DNA of 64,000 nucleotides. Source: Seminavis robusta. Lineage: Eukaryota; Bacillariophyta; Bacillariophyceae; Naviculales; Naviculaceae. Under the pieces are notes generated by a model. That model did no database searches, had not been told where the DNA came from, and saw nothing but the letters and a program-made list of their open reading frames with translations. A program made the position numbers and the translations under genes. Of the stretch, positions 41,625 through 52,801 are shown piece after piece. How positions within the stretch are numbered: the first letter of the stretch is position 1; each line of letters begins with the position of its first letter. The DNA lies in NCBI GenBank assembly GCA_903772945.1, contig CAICTM010000237.1:1-64000 (forward strand), in the 5' to 3' direction.

Positions 41625-42704
41625 TTATTGTGCGCCGAAAGCTGCTCGAATGTCAGCCGCAGTCACAACGTCAAAGATTTCAAACGAATGGTCTTCGTCA
41701 TTGAGCTGTTCTTCGTCGATATCATCAAACGCCTTGTCCAGCCCTGCGTCCTCGACAGTGGGGACGGGTTCGGCAATGGGGACCGGTTCCAGGAGATCAC
41801 CCCATGTTGCACGAGCTTCTTGTTCGGAGGCATACGAGGAGTCGCATGTGTGTTGGGGAAGGTCGACAACATCCGATGCCTTGTCCAAGATGTGGTTGAG
41901 CCGTGCCAGGCTGTCATCTTGGAGTCCGAACGAGGAGTCCTGATGCAGGGTGCTGCTGCTGCCTTCCCAAGAAGCAAAGTATCCCGTGTTCCAACCGGCC
42001 CCGACACCGGACGCCGAGCACAGTGCATCCAACTGCGAACAGTTCTGCGTCATGGGCATCATGTTCTGTCTCATCAACGTGTTCAAGGAGGTCGGGGAGG
42101 AGGTCGAAGAAGAAGCCACCAAGGAAGCGGATGCGACTTGGTCTTGCTGAAAACCACCCATCATCATGCTGGAGGGGGCCTTGGGAGGGGGCATGATGGA
42201 CGTAGCTGTCTTGGCCTTGGCTTGGACACTGCAAGTCGAGGAGGTCGGGCTGGCCGGAGCGGGATCGGTCATCTTGACACGTCGCCTGCGTCGTTGCTTG
42301 CTCTGCTTGGAACTCTTGTAGGCCATGTGGTTGGTATCACGAAACGCTTGGGCCACGTTGGTACGAGCGGCAAACGGGGTGACTTCGTACCAACGACCGG
42401 TCTTGGCGTCTTGCTTGACGAACCCCACACGGCCCTCGTTGGTATCACGAACTCGTTCCACAATCCTGACCAACACACCGGACTTTTTGTTCTTGCAGCC
42501 ACACACAGAGTAAGTGGGGAGTTCGGCGCGGACAATTGCAAACAGACGACGATTTCCTTCGTGGGCCTTGATCTTCTTTCCTCGGCCAATGATCACCGTG
42601 TTCGAGGACGGGGCAAAGTCTTCGGGCAGCAGACGAGGCTCCTCAACCACCGTCTCTTCCTTGGACATGGTCGAAGTGGGTTTATCTTCAGAAGCAGAAT
42701 CCAT
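41625..42704 (-). CDS. DUF6824-type diatom nuclear/regulatory protein
   Basis: Intronless, 359 aa. The frame is open from 42746 but the first good ATG is at 42704 (MDSASEDK). Residues about 34-125 carry the domain known from many diatom proteins: NTVIIGRGKKIKAHEGNRRL, FAIVRAEL, IVERVRDTNEGRVGFVKQD, TGRWYEVTPFAARTNVAQAF. A basic run follows (KQSKQRRRRRVK), a likely nuclear signal. The remainder is Ser/Met/Gln-rich, with an acidic C-terminus (DDIDEEQLNDEDHSFEIFD) that could act as an activation region. The domain is common in diatoms and little is known of its function; transcriptional regulation is inferred from layout. Confidence 0.85.
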   Translation of the reverse strand: MDSASEDKPTSTMSKEETVVEEPRLLPEDFAPSSNTVIIGRGKKIKAHEGNRRLFAIVRAELPTYSVCGCKNKKSGVLVRIVERVRDTNEGRVGFVKQDAKTGRWYEVTPFAARTNVAQAFRDTNHMAYKSSKQSKQRRRRRVKMTDPAPASPTSSTCSVQAKAKTATSIMPPPKAPSSMMMGGFQQDQVASASLVASSSTSSPTSLNTLMRQNMMPMTQNCSQLDALCSASGVGAGWNTGYFASWEGSSSTLHQDSSFGLQDDSLARLNHILDKASDVVDLPQHTCDSSYASEQEARATWGDLLEPVPIAEPVPTVEDAGLDKAFDDIDEEQLNDEDHSFEIFDVVTAADIRAAFGAQ

Positions 42705-45700
42705 CGTGAAAAAAGTAAAAAGGGCGAGGTTTTGGTAGTAGTGCAAGCGTAATAATAGAAAGCAAGTGGTCTTCTAAAGTCTTTTGCTTTTAGCCTGAGT
42801 GGTTTTTATGAACACTTCGGAAGAGGAGTGAAAGATCTGTGAAAGTTGGCTGCCAGCTGGGTGCCTTGATGGGGCTCTCATTTGCAGCAAAACAGTTTAC
42901 TCTACCGGACCCTACGACCTACGACCCTACATGTGCCTTGCCTTCCCAATTCCTGGTAAAAGGAGTACTCAGTACCGGGCCTACGTCAAGTGGGTGGGTG
43001 TGTCCGATAAAGAAGCTCAGTACAAATTGTACTGCGGCACTGCGGTTCTACTTGGACTCCTAAAGCGGTCTCTCCCGGTCCATTGTGCCACCACCGACTC
43101 TACTAAAAGCCTTACAGTTGATGACCTCAACAGTCAGGCCCACATAATTGTCTAATTCCGAAGGGCGACCTCCCTGTGGCTCTAACTCGGAAGTAGTTCT
43201 ACTGACAATTAAGTGTCAACAACCCGATTCTAGCATAGAGGAGAAATCTCTTATGTCGAAAAACTATGGATGATTGTCCCGGCATGTATGATATTTAACT
43301 GGAAGGCCTCCTGAGTCATTCGATTTACTGGCTCTTTGCGCACCGGCATTAGAGCTCGGGAAATTCGGAGCTAAGCTGAGTTTCTTGTGTTGCTCTTGTG
43401 TGCAAGAAGTCGCGTCATCTTTAAATAAAGTACACACGACTTCGGTCATGCAGTCCTGACATGGAATTAAAGCTTTTACCAAAACCGACTCCATTGTCTA
43501 AGCAACGAAGATACACCGTAGATTTTTATAGTGCTTCTGTGTCCAATACTCAGTAGCTACTTACGAGTATAGCATTATAGCTGCATTTTACTCCAAGAAC
43601 AGGCATTAAGAACATAGAAGTTGATGTTACTTGAGAACGAGGGCATATGGAAGGTCTCTAGCCAGTCTCTAGAACAAGAAGCTTGCGACGATGGTCAAAT
43701 TTGTTAGTTAGTTGGTTGATACACACAGGTCCAAGTACCAGGGACATTGTTACCAGGTACCACTGTACGTTGTACGGCCGTTTTGCAGCTGTGGAGCTCC
43801 TGTGGATGACATACGGTAAAGCTAAATTTAATGACCTGCAGTCGAGGCTTCGAGGGAAGCCTTGCGAAAATCGATGTATCATGTTCCAGCGTTCCTACAA
43901 AACAACTAACTAAACTACCTTCTTGTCCAGATTCCAGAAAGTGGTCTTGATACGTGTGCCTGATCTGTGACTGACGGTATGTCGCCTTTGTTTTGAATAA
44001 CTGAACTGGATTTCGTAATAAAGTGCACGTGATAACATCGCAGACATGAGTTACGTTGAGTTACGTGAGTGCGAGAAGTCAGTGTTCGGTAGTCAAAGGA
44101 AGAAGCATTCTTGTTCATTGCCCTTCTGAACTAACACTGACTAATTCAGAAAGACGCCTTTCCAACGAATGGCCTTTCCTTTGGACAGTCTCGATTGAAA
44201 AGGAAAAGGAAGCCAATAATTCCATTTGGATGCTAGTCAACTCAAGTGAAGTTCTCTGGAGTAATGGTTTAGCATTCACGTCTCTTCCTCAACTTTGTGT
44301 CCTTGAACGTGCTCTACTAACTAAGTGGAGTTGACTCCCAGCTTATAGAAAGATATTACTTTGTTAGTACAGTACTGTAAATTTTAAATTTTTGGTATCT
44401 GAGCAGTAACAGCAGGACCGAAAAGACTCTACCGGTAGCCACTCAGTTTGAAAGGTCCAAAGAAGACCAAGAGTGTGAATGGGCGAAGTGGCGTACTATC
44501 GTACCAGTACGGTACCGCTAGGTAGTGGAGCGTAATAAAATAATGGTTACCGGTATTAGCAAGAATACTACTAGTCTACTAGTACTAGCTAGTAGTATTG
44601 GGATCGGTTTGTTTGGCTCTCCAGCTATCGGTCAAGCAGACGCACTTGAACACTTGAACTGGCCACAATGGACCCTGGCAAGCAGCATCCTAGCTACTGA
44701 GTAGTGGCAAGCTTGATCATACTACCAGGACCACGATCAAATGAAGCTCGATCCAATGATCCAATCCGAAGCCTGGAAGTAGCTAGCCTGCCAGTGGTAC
44801 CGGTGTACTGTTAGCTTCTTTATTATTAAAGGAGCTATTAAAGGGCAGAAAATAGCTGCGTTGGCATTTTAGGCTACATGGTGCTGCATCGGCATCATCC
44901 CGTATTGTACCTCGGCTGATGAGTTCCACCCATGAACAGCTGGCTTTAGACAAGGGTTGCGGATTGCGGGATTGCGAAGACGGCGAACTTCGAATTTCGA
45001 ACAGCTTCTGCGGTGGGGAGCTCCATTGGGACAGTCCCACTCGACTGGTTGGCTTCAATGCTTCAATGCACGCATACATACTCAGTAGGTCTACATGTAG
45101 AAGCTCATGTAGTATTCTCTTTTTGTGCTGAGCCAGCTCGTGCTGGGGGGGCTCCATCAAGGGACCCACTAAAGTACCGGTATCATTGTTGTTCCTCTGG
45201 GAAAAGAGAAAAACGACAGTGCAGCTACTGCGGAAGATAAAACCTGGCAATGTTCCTTGCTGCAGTCCTACTAGCTAGCTATTAATAGAATAATGCAGTC
45301 AGGATTCAGCAGGATGCTGCTCTATTTCAGCAAGATGACAGTTTACAGCCAGTTTACTAGTACTGCTCTATTTCAGCAAGATGACAGTTTACAGCCAGTT
45401 TACTAGTACCGCCGGGCCAAAGGCGGGGCCAGCAGGTCAAGCAGAAACAACCAGGCTTCGCTGCGGTACCATACCTGGTATCAATGGTAAAAGCTACTAG
45501 TAGACTAAAAGCTACTAGTAGACTACTCTAGGCCATTCCTTTCGTTTTTGGAGCCCAGCCAGTTTCAAACAGTAAGAAGAAGATAAAACCCTGCAATGTT
45601 CCTTGCTGCAGCCGCAGAATAATGCTGTCAGGATTTAGCATTATGCTGCTGCTCCGCTCTGGCTAGACTAGCTACCACTCTGAGTAGCTAGTAGCCAGTT

Positions 45701-45829
45701 GCAGTTCGAGTCAGTCCGCTTGTGAGGACAATGCTGCACCATACCGGTAAATTTCAGCGATTGTCTGACTCAGGCTCCATCAAGGAGGAAGACTTGGTGG
45801 ACAAGGTTGATATGTTGTGTGGTTAGCCT
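42705..45829. other. gene-poor stretch with local duplications
   Basis: No convincing gene in about 3.1 kb; the open frames are short and mutually overlapping. A segment at 45235-45320 (AGATAAAACCTGGCAATGTT...) recurs imperfectly at 45583-45655. CTAG and GGTACC palindromes are frequent. Confidence 0.5.
45317..45408. repeat. tandem duplication, 46-bp unit
   Basis: Two essentially identical copies of a 46-bp unit (45317-45362, 45363-45408) starting CTGCTCTATTTCAGCAAGAT. The near identity implies a recent event. Confidence 0.9.
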
Positions 45830-46276
45830 GGAGCGTTCCTCAATCATGCATGACTTTAAATCCGACCCTAATTTAGGGTCGGTTTGGGGGAATCCGTCCT
45901 AAATATAGGGACGGTTTCGAAACCCGACCCTAAATCGAAACCCGTCCCTAAATTAGGGACGTTTTTTTCAGAAAACGTCCCTATTTTTCAGAAAATGTCA
46001 CTATTTTTAGGGTCGGTTTCGAAACCCGACCCTAATATTGGTGCGTTTTCAATGTATTTACCAGGCAGTCCCGTTTCTATTTAAGGACGTTTTTCAAACC
46101 GAACCCTAAAACGAAACCCGACCCTAAATTAGGGACGGTTTTTCAGAAACCGTCCCTATTTTTCAGAAAACGTCCCTATTTTTAGGGTCGGTTTCGAAAC
46201 CCGACCCTAAAGGGAATCCGACCCTAAATCCGACCCTATTTTAGGGTCGGTTTCATGCACGATTGAGGAACGCTCC
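45830..46276. mobile_element. miniature TIR element with palindrome-array body (copy 2)
   Basis: The ends GGAGCGTTCCTCAATCATGC and its right-hand mate (reverse complement GGAGCGTTCCTCAATCGTGC) differ by one base and match those of the element at 2554-2977. The body is again serial palindromes, but with other arms: CGACCCTA..TAGGGTCG and CGTCCCTA..TAGGGACG joined by GGTTTCGAAACC. A core near 46042-46085 (GCGTTTTCAATGTATTTACC) is homologous, in inverse orientation, to the core of copy 1. No coding frame; no clear target-site duplication. Confidence 0.82.
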
Positions 46277-46535
46277 TGATAAGTACATTGTCATGTGATA
46301 TGATACTTAGCTTCTAAAGGTTCTAAAGGTTATCAGAGGCCTTGCTTGACTTGGTCGCGCATTTGAATTATGTAAGGTTAGGGTTGAAGTTTTCTTTCTT
46401 AAACGCTTTCCATTATTGGAAAATGCGATAATGCTGGGGTGAGGATAACCGCTGAAGAACAATTATTACGAGTATAAGAACCATGGTTTGAAAGGCTGGG
46501 GTATTTAAAAAGCTTTAAAATGGTTGGCATAATTA

Positions 46536-46832
46536 CCACGGATTCGAGAAGAACTGTCTTTTTCCATGCTCTGAAGTGGATTTCCCACCCTCGGATGGAG
46601 ATTTTCCTTCCCGGTACAACCGTCCTGTGCATTTCCACGAGGGCCAAATGCGACCTCCTGACCCAACCACCAAGGAAACGTCTCAAACTATCTCTAGTCT
46701 TAAAAGGGGAATGGACTCTAATTAAATCTCAAGGGAAATTCCCTTCCGAGTTCCGAGGGTCCGAAATCTGCTTCAGGTGGCGGGAAATCCGCTTCAAAGC
46801 ATGGAAAAAGACAGTTCTTTCCCAATCCGTAG
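46536..46832. mobile_element. MITE with long (54-bp) terminal inverted repeats
   Basis: The outer 54 bp at each end (46536-46589, 46779-46832) are inverted repeats with few mismatches, sharing AAGAACTGTCTTTTTCCATG. The total length is 297 bp, with no coding capacity. The target-site duplication is not resolved. A TACTCCATCCGTACCGG sequence just outside (from about 46875) may belong to another element. Confidence 0.75.
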
Positions 46833-46967
46833 AGTATCCGTAGTATGTTTTACCCCAACTACATACTCTGTAGTATACTCCATCCGTACCGGTAATAGTA
46901 CTCCGGAGATAGCTTTTTTTGCTTTATGCAGCGTTGAGACACAGTATCAAATTTAAAGTACACCCCC

Positions 46968-48039
46968 GCTACTCTGACAAAAAGATCCGGATTTTCAAAA
47001 AAGTCCGGATTTGCTCTGGATCGCCCAGAATCACCAGGTGAACACAGTTTAGAATGAACTGCTTGTTCCTGCCTGGACAAATCCTCATAAAAAAACACAC
47101 CACCTTGGCTGTCAAAGATGCCTTAGCATTTTAACCAATAGAGCCACCCTAGCAATACTTTGAGACAGGGAATACATAATTTGGATGTGCCGGTCGCAGT
47201 GGTGGTAGTGGCTTGCCCATTTGGTGGCCTTGGAAGTGAATATTGACTAGCAAAGTGGGGAACTCATTTTTGCCTTTTCTATTGGTGCCAACAGCCTCCA
47301 GCTGATCTTAGATCCCAATTCCGGTCGAACCGAGGCATACCAAAGCCGTCATATATACACATATGCGGTCAAGGAAGCCTGGAGACTGCTGAGAGTGAAT
47401 CTGCTGTTCCTACGAGATCGTCGAGGACTACTAAAGAGGAGCCAGCCATCCTGTGTCGTCAAACGGCCGTCATCTAACGGAAGACGCTATTAACTCGTTG
47501 ATCCAACTCACTTTCAGTGGTATGATTCTCGCTAATGGACTACAATGTGTCCATTAGATCAATAGATATGATTGCATTGACAGCAGAAGGGTGGCACAGT
47601 CCGGAATAAAGGTGAAGCTGAGAACTTGTGGAAATATTTGGAAGAAAAATGAAGCATCCAGTTTGACATAAGATAATGCCTGCTACATGGCTGTTACCAC
47701 TACAACCAGCACATGGCTGCAACAAGCAAAGAATGTAGATAACTCTACATGTTTAGTTTGGTTGTTTACATGCTACATTAGTCTCTTAGTCCATGACCAG
47801 AGCATGGTGTTGTGATGAGGAGAAAAGTGAATTATCTTACAATTACTCAACGGAGACTCTTAATGTCAAGGGTATTTCGCATTTGTATTTTCATTTTTGC
47901 TTCCATTTTGATAATTTAGTTCATTTTGGCCCATTTATATAAATTTAAAATTTATTTACAGGATAGTTCTTTGTTTCACTTGCAAAGCAAACCAGCCTGT
48001 ATAGAAAACTCTGGATCCCGACTAAATCGTCAGAGTAGC
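46968..48039. mobile_element. non-autonomous TIR element (copy B), uninterrupted
   Basis: Same family as 10874-12666, in opposite orientation. The ends GCTACTCTGAC and GTCAGAGTAGC are perfect over 11 bp; similarity of the ends continues less exactly inwards to TCCGGAT. The body aligns with copy A throughout, for example CATGTGCTGGTTGTAGTGGT and GCCATGTAGCAGGCATTATC (reverse-complemented). It retains a single TA at 47833-47834 where copy A carries the 705-bp insertion. No coding frame. Confidence 0.85.
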
Positions 48040-48189
48040 CCGGAACTGGCAAATCCAATGAAGGCCAAGCTAGCAAGCTAGGTGCTTTAAAGTGAGGAAA
48101 GAGAGCACTTCAGACCTGTGTCAAAAAGAGTGCAGAAGCTACCAAAGACAACCTACCACAATTCCTTCATTTTTTTAAGCCTTTCACTG

Positions 48190-49140
48190 GGGTCAGTTGA
48201 ATTTGGTGCCATAATTTGGTGCCGGTGCAGTTCTCCTGCACCGTCCTCGCACCGCACTGCACCAAAATTAGGGGCACTTCAACTAGCGTAACTAGAGTAA
48301 CTGACGTAACTAGCGTAACTAGCGTATGGTAACTGACGTAACTGGCGTGCAACTGATGTAACTGGCGTAGAACATTGGAGGACGACTAACGTGGTCGTCA
48401 TTTCAACTAGCTTTGTATTGTAAACAACTCTATAGAGACAACAGAGCAACGGCAACACTGTTTATAATGAATTACATTTAGTTTTCAAGCTTTTGCAGCA
48501 CTTAAATCACTGCAGTGGCACCTGCCTCTTTTCCAACAGCTGAGCTCTGTGAGATTCATCCAAGTCAGTCAAACAAGAGGATGATCCAAGTCAGTCAAAC
48601 AAGATGGTATTGCTTCTTTGAATCAAGCTCTAGAGCAATACAATTAATTTGGTGTTAGTAGAATTTTAATGATTACTCTGTAGTAGATAAAACCTACTTG
48701 TAACTCAGTCATTGATAGCTAGCTAGCTAGTAGCTATAGATCAACAGCAGCAGCACCAGCAGCAGCAGCAGCAGCAGCACCACCACCACCACAACCAGCA
48801 CCAGCAGCACCAGCATGTAGTATTGGTACATGAGTCCTCAGTCAACATGCCATGGAGATTCTTAATAACAATGCTTTTAAATTTTTACTTTTAACATTTT
48901 TACCTAAAAGTAAAATTTCATTTTTGTACAGGCTGGTTTCTCTGCGTCTCCCACAAAAGACACACTTGGTACATTTGCTTTAAGTCTTTGAGTCTCTCAC
49001 TGGTTAAATAATTGGCTACTCATTAAATACTTAAGAACACTAGGTTCTTCTAAGGACTTAACAACTTCAACTGACGTGGAAGGTGCCATTCTCCTTTAGG
49101 AGCACTGCACCAAGGAAATGGCACCAAATTCACCCGACTC
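48190..49140. mobile_element. hAT-like element upstream of the 49361 gene, 951 bp, perfect 8-bp TSD
   Basis: The 8-bp direct repeat TTTCACTG flanks it (48182-48189, 49141-49148). The ends are inverted repeats (GGGTCAGTTGAATTTGGTGCC at left; GAGTCGGGTGAATTTGGTGC at right, reverse-complemented), with three mismatches in the first 20. Within it are a GTAACTNRCGTAACT minisatellite (48281-48370) and a CAG/CAC microsatellite. The 8-bp duplication points to hAT, though the ends lack the common CAGGG start. No transposase is present. It sits about 220 bp upstream of the SBP receptor start. Confidence 0.82.
48743..48815. repeat. (CAG)n/(CAC)n microsatellite
   Basis: About 70 bp of interspersed CAG and CAC triplets, non-coding, inside the hAT-like element. 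Confidence 0.9.
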
Positions 49141-49360
49141 TTTCACTGCACTAGTAATGTTCACCTCAAACCTGAAACAGTCTTTTGAATTTTGTCATCT
49201 TCTGCGTGAAAGGAAGTGCGAAGAAGTCGGCTCTCGGCTCTCAGCTGTTTCTCACACCGCGATCACAACCTCGAAGCAACCAACTTTCATCTCACTCAAG
49301 TAGGTACTGTAGAATTATCGTTATCCCCCCAACAGATATTCACAAGAGACCGTCACGACA

Positions 49361-52123
49361 ATGAGCGAGAATCACGAGAAGGAGGCACCACCAAGCACAG
49401 TGCCATCTTGCACATCTGTAGGTGTCGGCAGTAATAATGACGACGATGCCCTGTTATTCCGCAAGATTGTCGAAATGCGCCTTGGTCCTAATGGTAGTGG
49501 TAGTGTAGTAGGAGACAGGTCAGCGGATGCTCCTTCAGCAGGTGGAGAAGATTTGGAGAAGGGCCATTGTTCCTCGCCAACTCGGCAGCAGCAAGAAGAT
49601 ATCTCTTTGAGCAACGACGATGACTTGAATCTTTTGGATGTTGTTGCTGCACGCATCGCGGGCAGTGGCGCCCCAGAGGCAAATGATATCAACCAACTAA
49701 AGGGGCTGAAGGATGACCTTGCCAATGCCACCAAAGTTGCAACCGGCGTACCGACAGAAGCGCAGAAAAAGACGGAAGCTAAGAAGCAAAAGGGGCTCAA
49801 GGATGACCTTGGCATTACCGCCTTGGTTGCAACCGGTGTACCGACAGAGGCGAAGCAGAAAAACACAGATATCAACCAACTAAAGGGACTGAAGGATGAC
49901 CTTACCAATGGCGTCGAGGTTGCGACTGATGTACCGCAACATCACATGCCCACATTACAGAGGGATGCAATTGGTTTTGTACACAGCATCCCTGGTGCCT
50001 ATCATGTGGCCCATCCCGATGCCAATCCAGTAGTACCAGATCAGCTGCAAGTCGATGATAGCGATATGAGCGAGCAGCAAGATGCTTCAGAGACGGATGA
50101 GGAAGAAGGCACATCTGACCCAATGGCTCCATTGGAAGCTACAGTGGTGGGACGCCGCCGCCGAAAAAAAGGTCCTATCAGTGTTCGTGCCAGTCTGACG
50201 GTAGAAAGTGTAGAGGCAGCCCGAGTCAAGGACTCCTCGCGGTATTCTGGACCATTGCGACTTGTCGCCGTGATCTTTCTAGTTGGAGTGGTGATTGCTC
50301 TCCTTGCCCTTGGCTTATCTGGGGCATTTGAAAGCAGCAAAAACCCTGATACTAGTAGTAGTGATGCTAGCAACGCAGGCACAACAGGGTTCAGCAACGA
50401 TGATGCCCCCGTCAAATCCACACTCGAAATGTACGTTGACCTTCTTGCAAGAAGAAACACTCTGCCCTCTACTCTACTCAACCCTCAATATCATATACTC
50501 TTCGCCACACAGAATAAAAGAAGAGGGTGTCCTGAAGTGTGGATACAGGCCCATTAAGATTGCCAATGGAGATATTGAGGGATTTCTAGCTGCAATAGTG
50601 AGTGGTACTAGTAGACACAGCAGAAGCAAATGACAAGACCGAATTCAATTGATCTAACTCTACGTTTTTGCTCTGTCTCCATCATGCAGTGCCAAGTTGT
50701 TTCCGCTGCCATTTTTGGTCCATCGGCTCCCGTCGAGTTTGTCGATCGTGGGTCCCTAGCAAAGTTTGAGGGATTGGTGGAAAAGAAAATTCATCTCGAG
50801 ACGTTTGGCAACACTCACAACATGGGTCGCGATGTGTTCCGCTCCGAAGTCCAAACAGGCTTCAAATGGTCCATCCCGTTCATGTATGCTGGAATGAGAC
50901 TCGCCGGTGACCCCAAGTTTCTCAGGTGCGCTGAAAACAAGTGGCGTCACTTGGAAGAATGTGAAGCATTGGGGGTTTGTGTTTGGGATGGTAGCAGCTA
51001 CCACAAAACCCTCACGGATATTCTGCCTAGACGGAATATTGTTGTCATGGAGGATATCGCACAGACCCAACAAGCACTGATCAATGGGACTTGTAATGTC
51101 GTGACTGGTTCCGCCTTCATAATGGCAACAGAGGAAGCCATGAGAGAAGCAGGATACAAGGGAGACTATGAGATCAGCAATGGAACTTTTTCAAAGGAAC
51201 CGATAGCCGTTGCCACTCGTGAGGATGACCCTGAATGGTCTGACTTTGTGAATGCTGTCATCATGGCCCTCTTTGTCGCCGAGAAACACAACATTACAAA
51301 GGACACAGCCACCTTGTTCCCACAGACCACACTGTTTGGTGGTGACTATACGAACATGTTCCGCAATGCGATCGGTTATGCTGGCAACTACGGTGAGATG
51401 TGGGAACATTTCCTAGAATGGGGCGTCCCTCGTAATTCACTCAACCGGATCAATGACGGCACATCTGGGCTTTTGTACTCACACCCCATCAAAGAGATTG
51501 GCGATTCACGTGGCAGTGTTCCATTGGGCGAGAGATTGACAAATATCCGTGAAAGGGGGCATCTAAATTGTGGAGTCTTGGTGGGGCGACCTGGCTTTGC
51601 GGAAAAGTCTAACGATTCATCCTTGGGCTACACAGGGATGGACATAGACTATTGCAGAGCATTGGCGGGAAGTTTGTTCCAGGGCTTCAGCAAATCCAAT
51701 ATCAATGTCATTGAGCTAACGAGCAATCAAGATGGGTTCGTCCAGCTTCAGAATGGAACTATTGATGTATACGCGGGGGCGACATGGAACCTTGAGAACG
51801 ACGTCCATGAACCAACTACAGGATTGGGTTTTGCATTTTCAAAGCCTTACTTTTTCTATCCGATGGAAGGCAATTTCGCTCTTGCAACAATGCAAGATGA
51901 CCACGACTGGAGTGCCTTCGTCTACTGGGTGGTTGATGCCACGGTCCATGCGGAGGAGCATAACATTACGCAGCAGACGTCCAACGATATGCCTGAAGTT
52001 TTGGTTTTTGGGGAGTCGCTTCATCGAATGTTCAGGGACGCTATCCTCGAGGTTGGTAACTATCAGGAGATTTATTCTCGAAATGTCAACCAGTTCATCC
52101 CAAGGGTGGCGGTAACATGTTGA
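49361..52123 (+). CDS. membrane-anchored receptor-like protein with two SBP_bac_3 domains; 3' frameshift
   Basis: Three exons: 49361-50430, 50513-50597 and 50690-52123, with GT-AG introns of 82 and 92 nt; about 862 aa. The N-terminus is hydrophilic with three repeats around LKGLKDDL (residues about 110-190). One membrane span lies at about 300-322 (LVAVIFLVGVVIALLALGL). The outer part has two type-3 solute-binding domains: the first runs across exons 1-3 (IKEEGVLKCGYRPIKIANGD, then EGFLAAI joined to CQVVSAAIFG), the second starts at LTNIRERGHLNCGVL with GYTGMDIDYCRALAG. The spliced frame ends NQFIPRVAVTC. One base of shift just after FIP would instead read KGGGNMLNVFPDFG and stop at 52174-52176, which fits the family end better. 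So the last codons are probably altered by a one-base deletion or a sequencing error. Confidence 0.88.
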
Positions 52124-52176
52124 ATGTTTTCCCCGACTTTGGGCCCCAACACTATCTCATACCAGGCTTCATGTGA

Positions 52177-52801
52177 TTCGGAGGACGGCAGTGATTTCAC
52201 GAGCTTGGATGGCAACACGCCAGTCAGAAGTGTAGTGCGGATCGGATCCGCGAAGGCAATACTTACAACGCTGCAACCGCTTTGACTGAGAACAGTAGCC
52301 ATTTGTTCCACGATTTGCTTGGCAGTGGGTCAACGAGTTTGTAGACGTATCATTTCTTCGCACCGGTGCTGGGTGCTGCTGTTCAGCTTGCCGACAATCG
52401 TAGTCATCTTCGCGCAACTCTAAAAGTTGCTGAAGCTTGTGGTTGATAGTTGACCCCTCAAATCTGAGAACCAAGCTGCGCACGGGCGTCACTCCAGCTA
52501 CAGCGCTATGTGTCTCGTGGTGGCTACATGTAGCTAGACGGCAATCAGCAAGTCGCAGGTAGGTGGTTGAATGACGGCGATCGACGCTTCCTCTCGCTAT
52601 TCGATGCCGGCCGGAATACAGGGGCGGCATTGCAGGCAAAAGCGAGCCCGGGCAAAGTGAACTGAGCAGTGCAAACGTTTCACCGTCAGTACACTGCGCA
52701 TGAATGCATCAGAGCAAAAAGTTATGTAGTTGTCACAGTTGATGTTGAATGTCAGCAATTGACTCTTTTTTGGGGATTCGATGCCTCCACTACTATTACT
52801 A
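52177..52801. other. intergenic between convergent genes; nothing recognised
   Basis: About 620 bp. A 156-codon minus-strand frame (52169-52639) overlaps the shifted end of the SBP gene and has no recognisable domain. Confidence 0.5.

Noticed and set aside
42839-44334. Several 70-90-codon frames
   Set aside because: Mutually overlapping, without domain or paralogue; likely chance.
44783-45250. 155-codon minus-strand frame
   Set aside because: Lies in a repeat-rich stretch, no domain, Ser/Pro-rich by composition only.
52169-52639. 156-codon minus-strand frame
   Set aside because: Overlaps the natural end of the SBP gene and shows no conserved feature.
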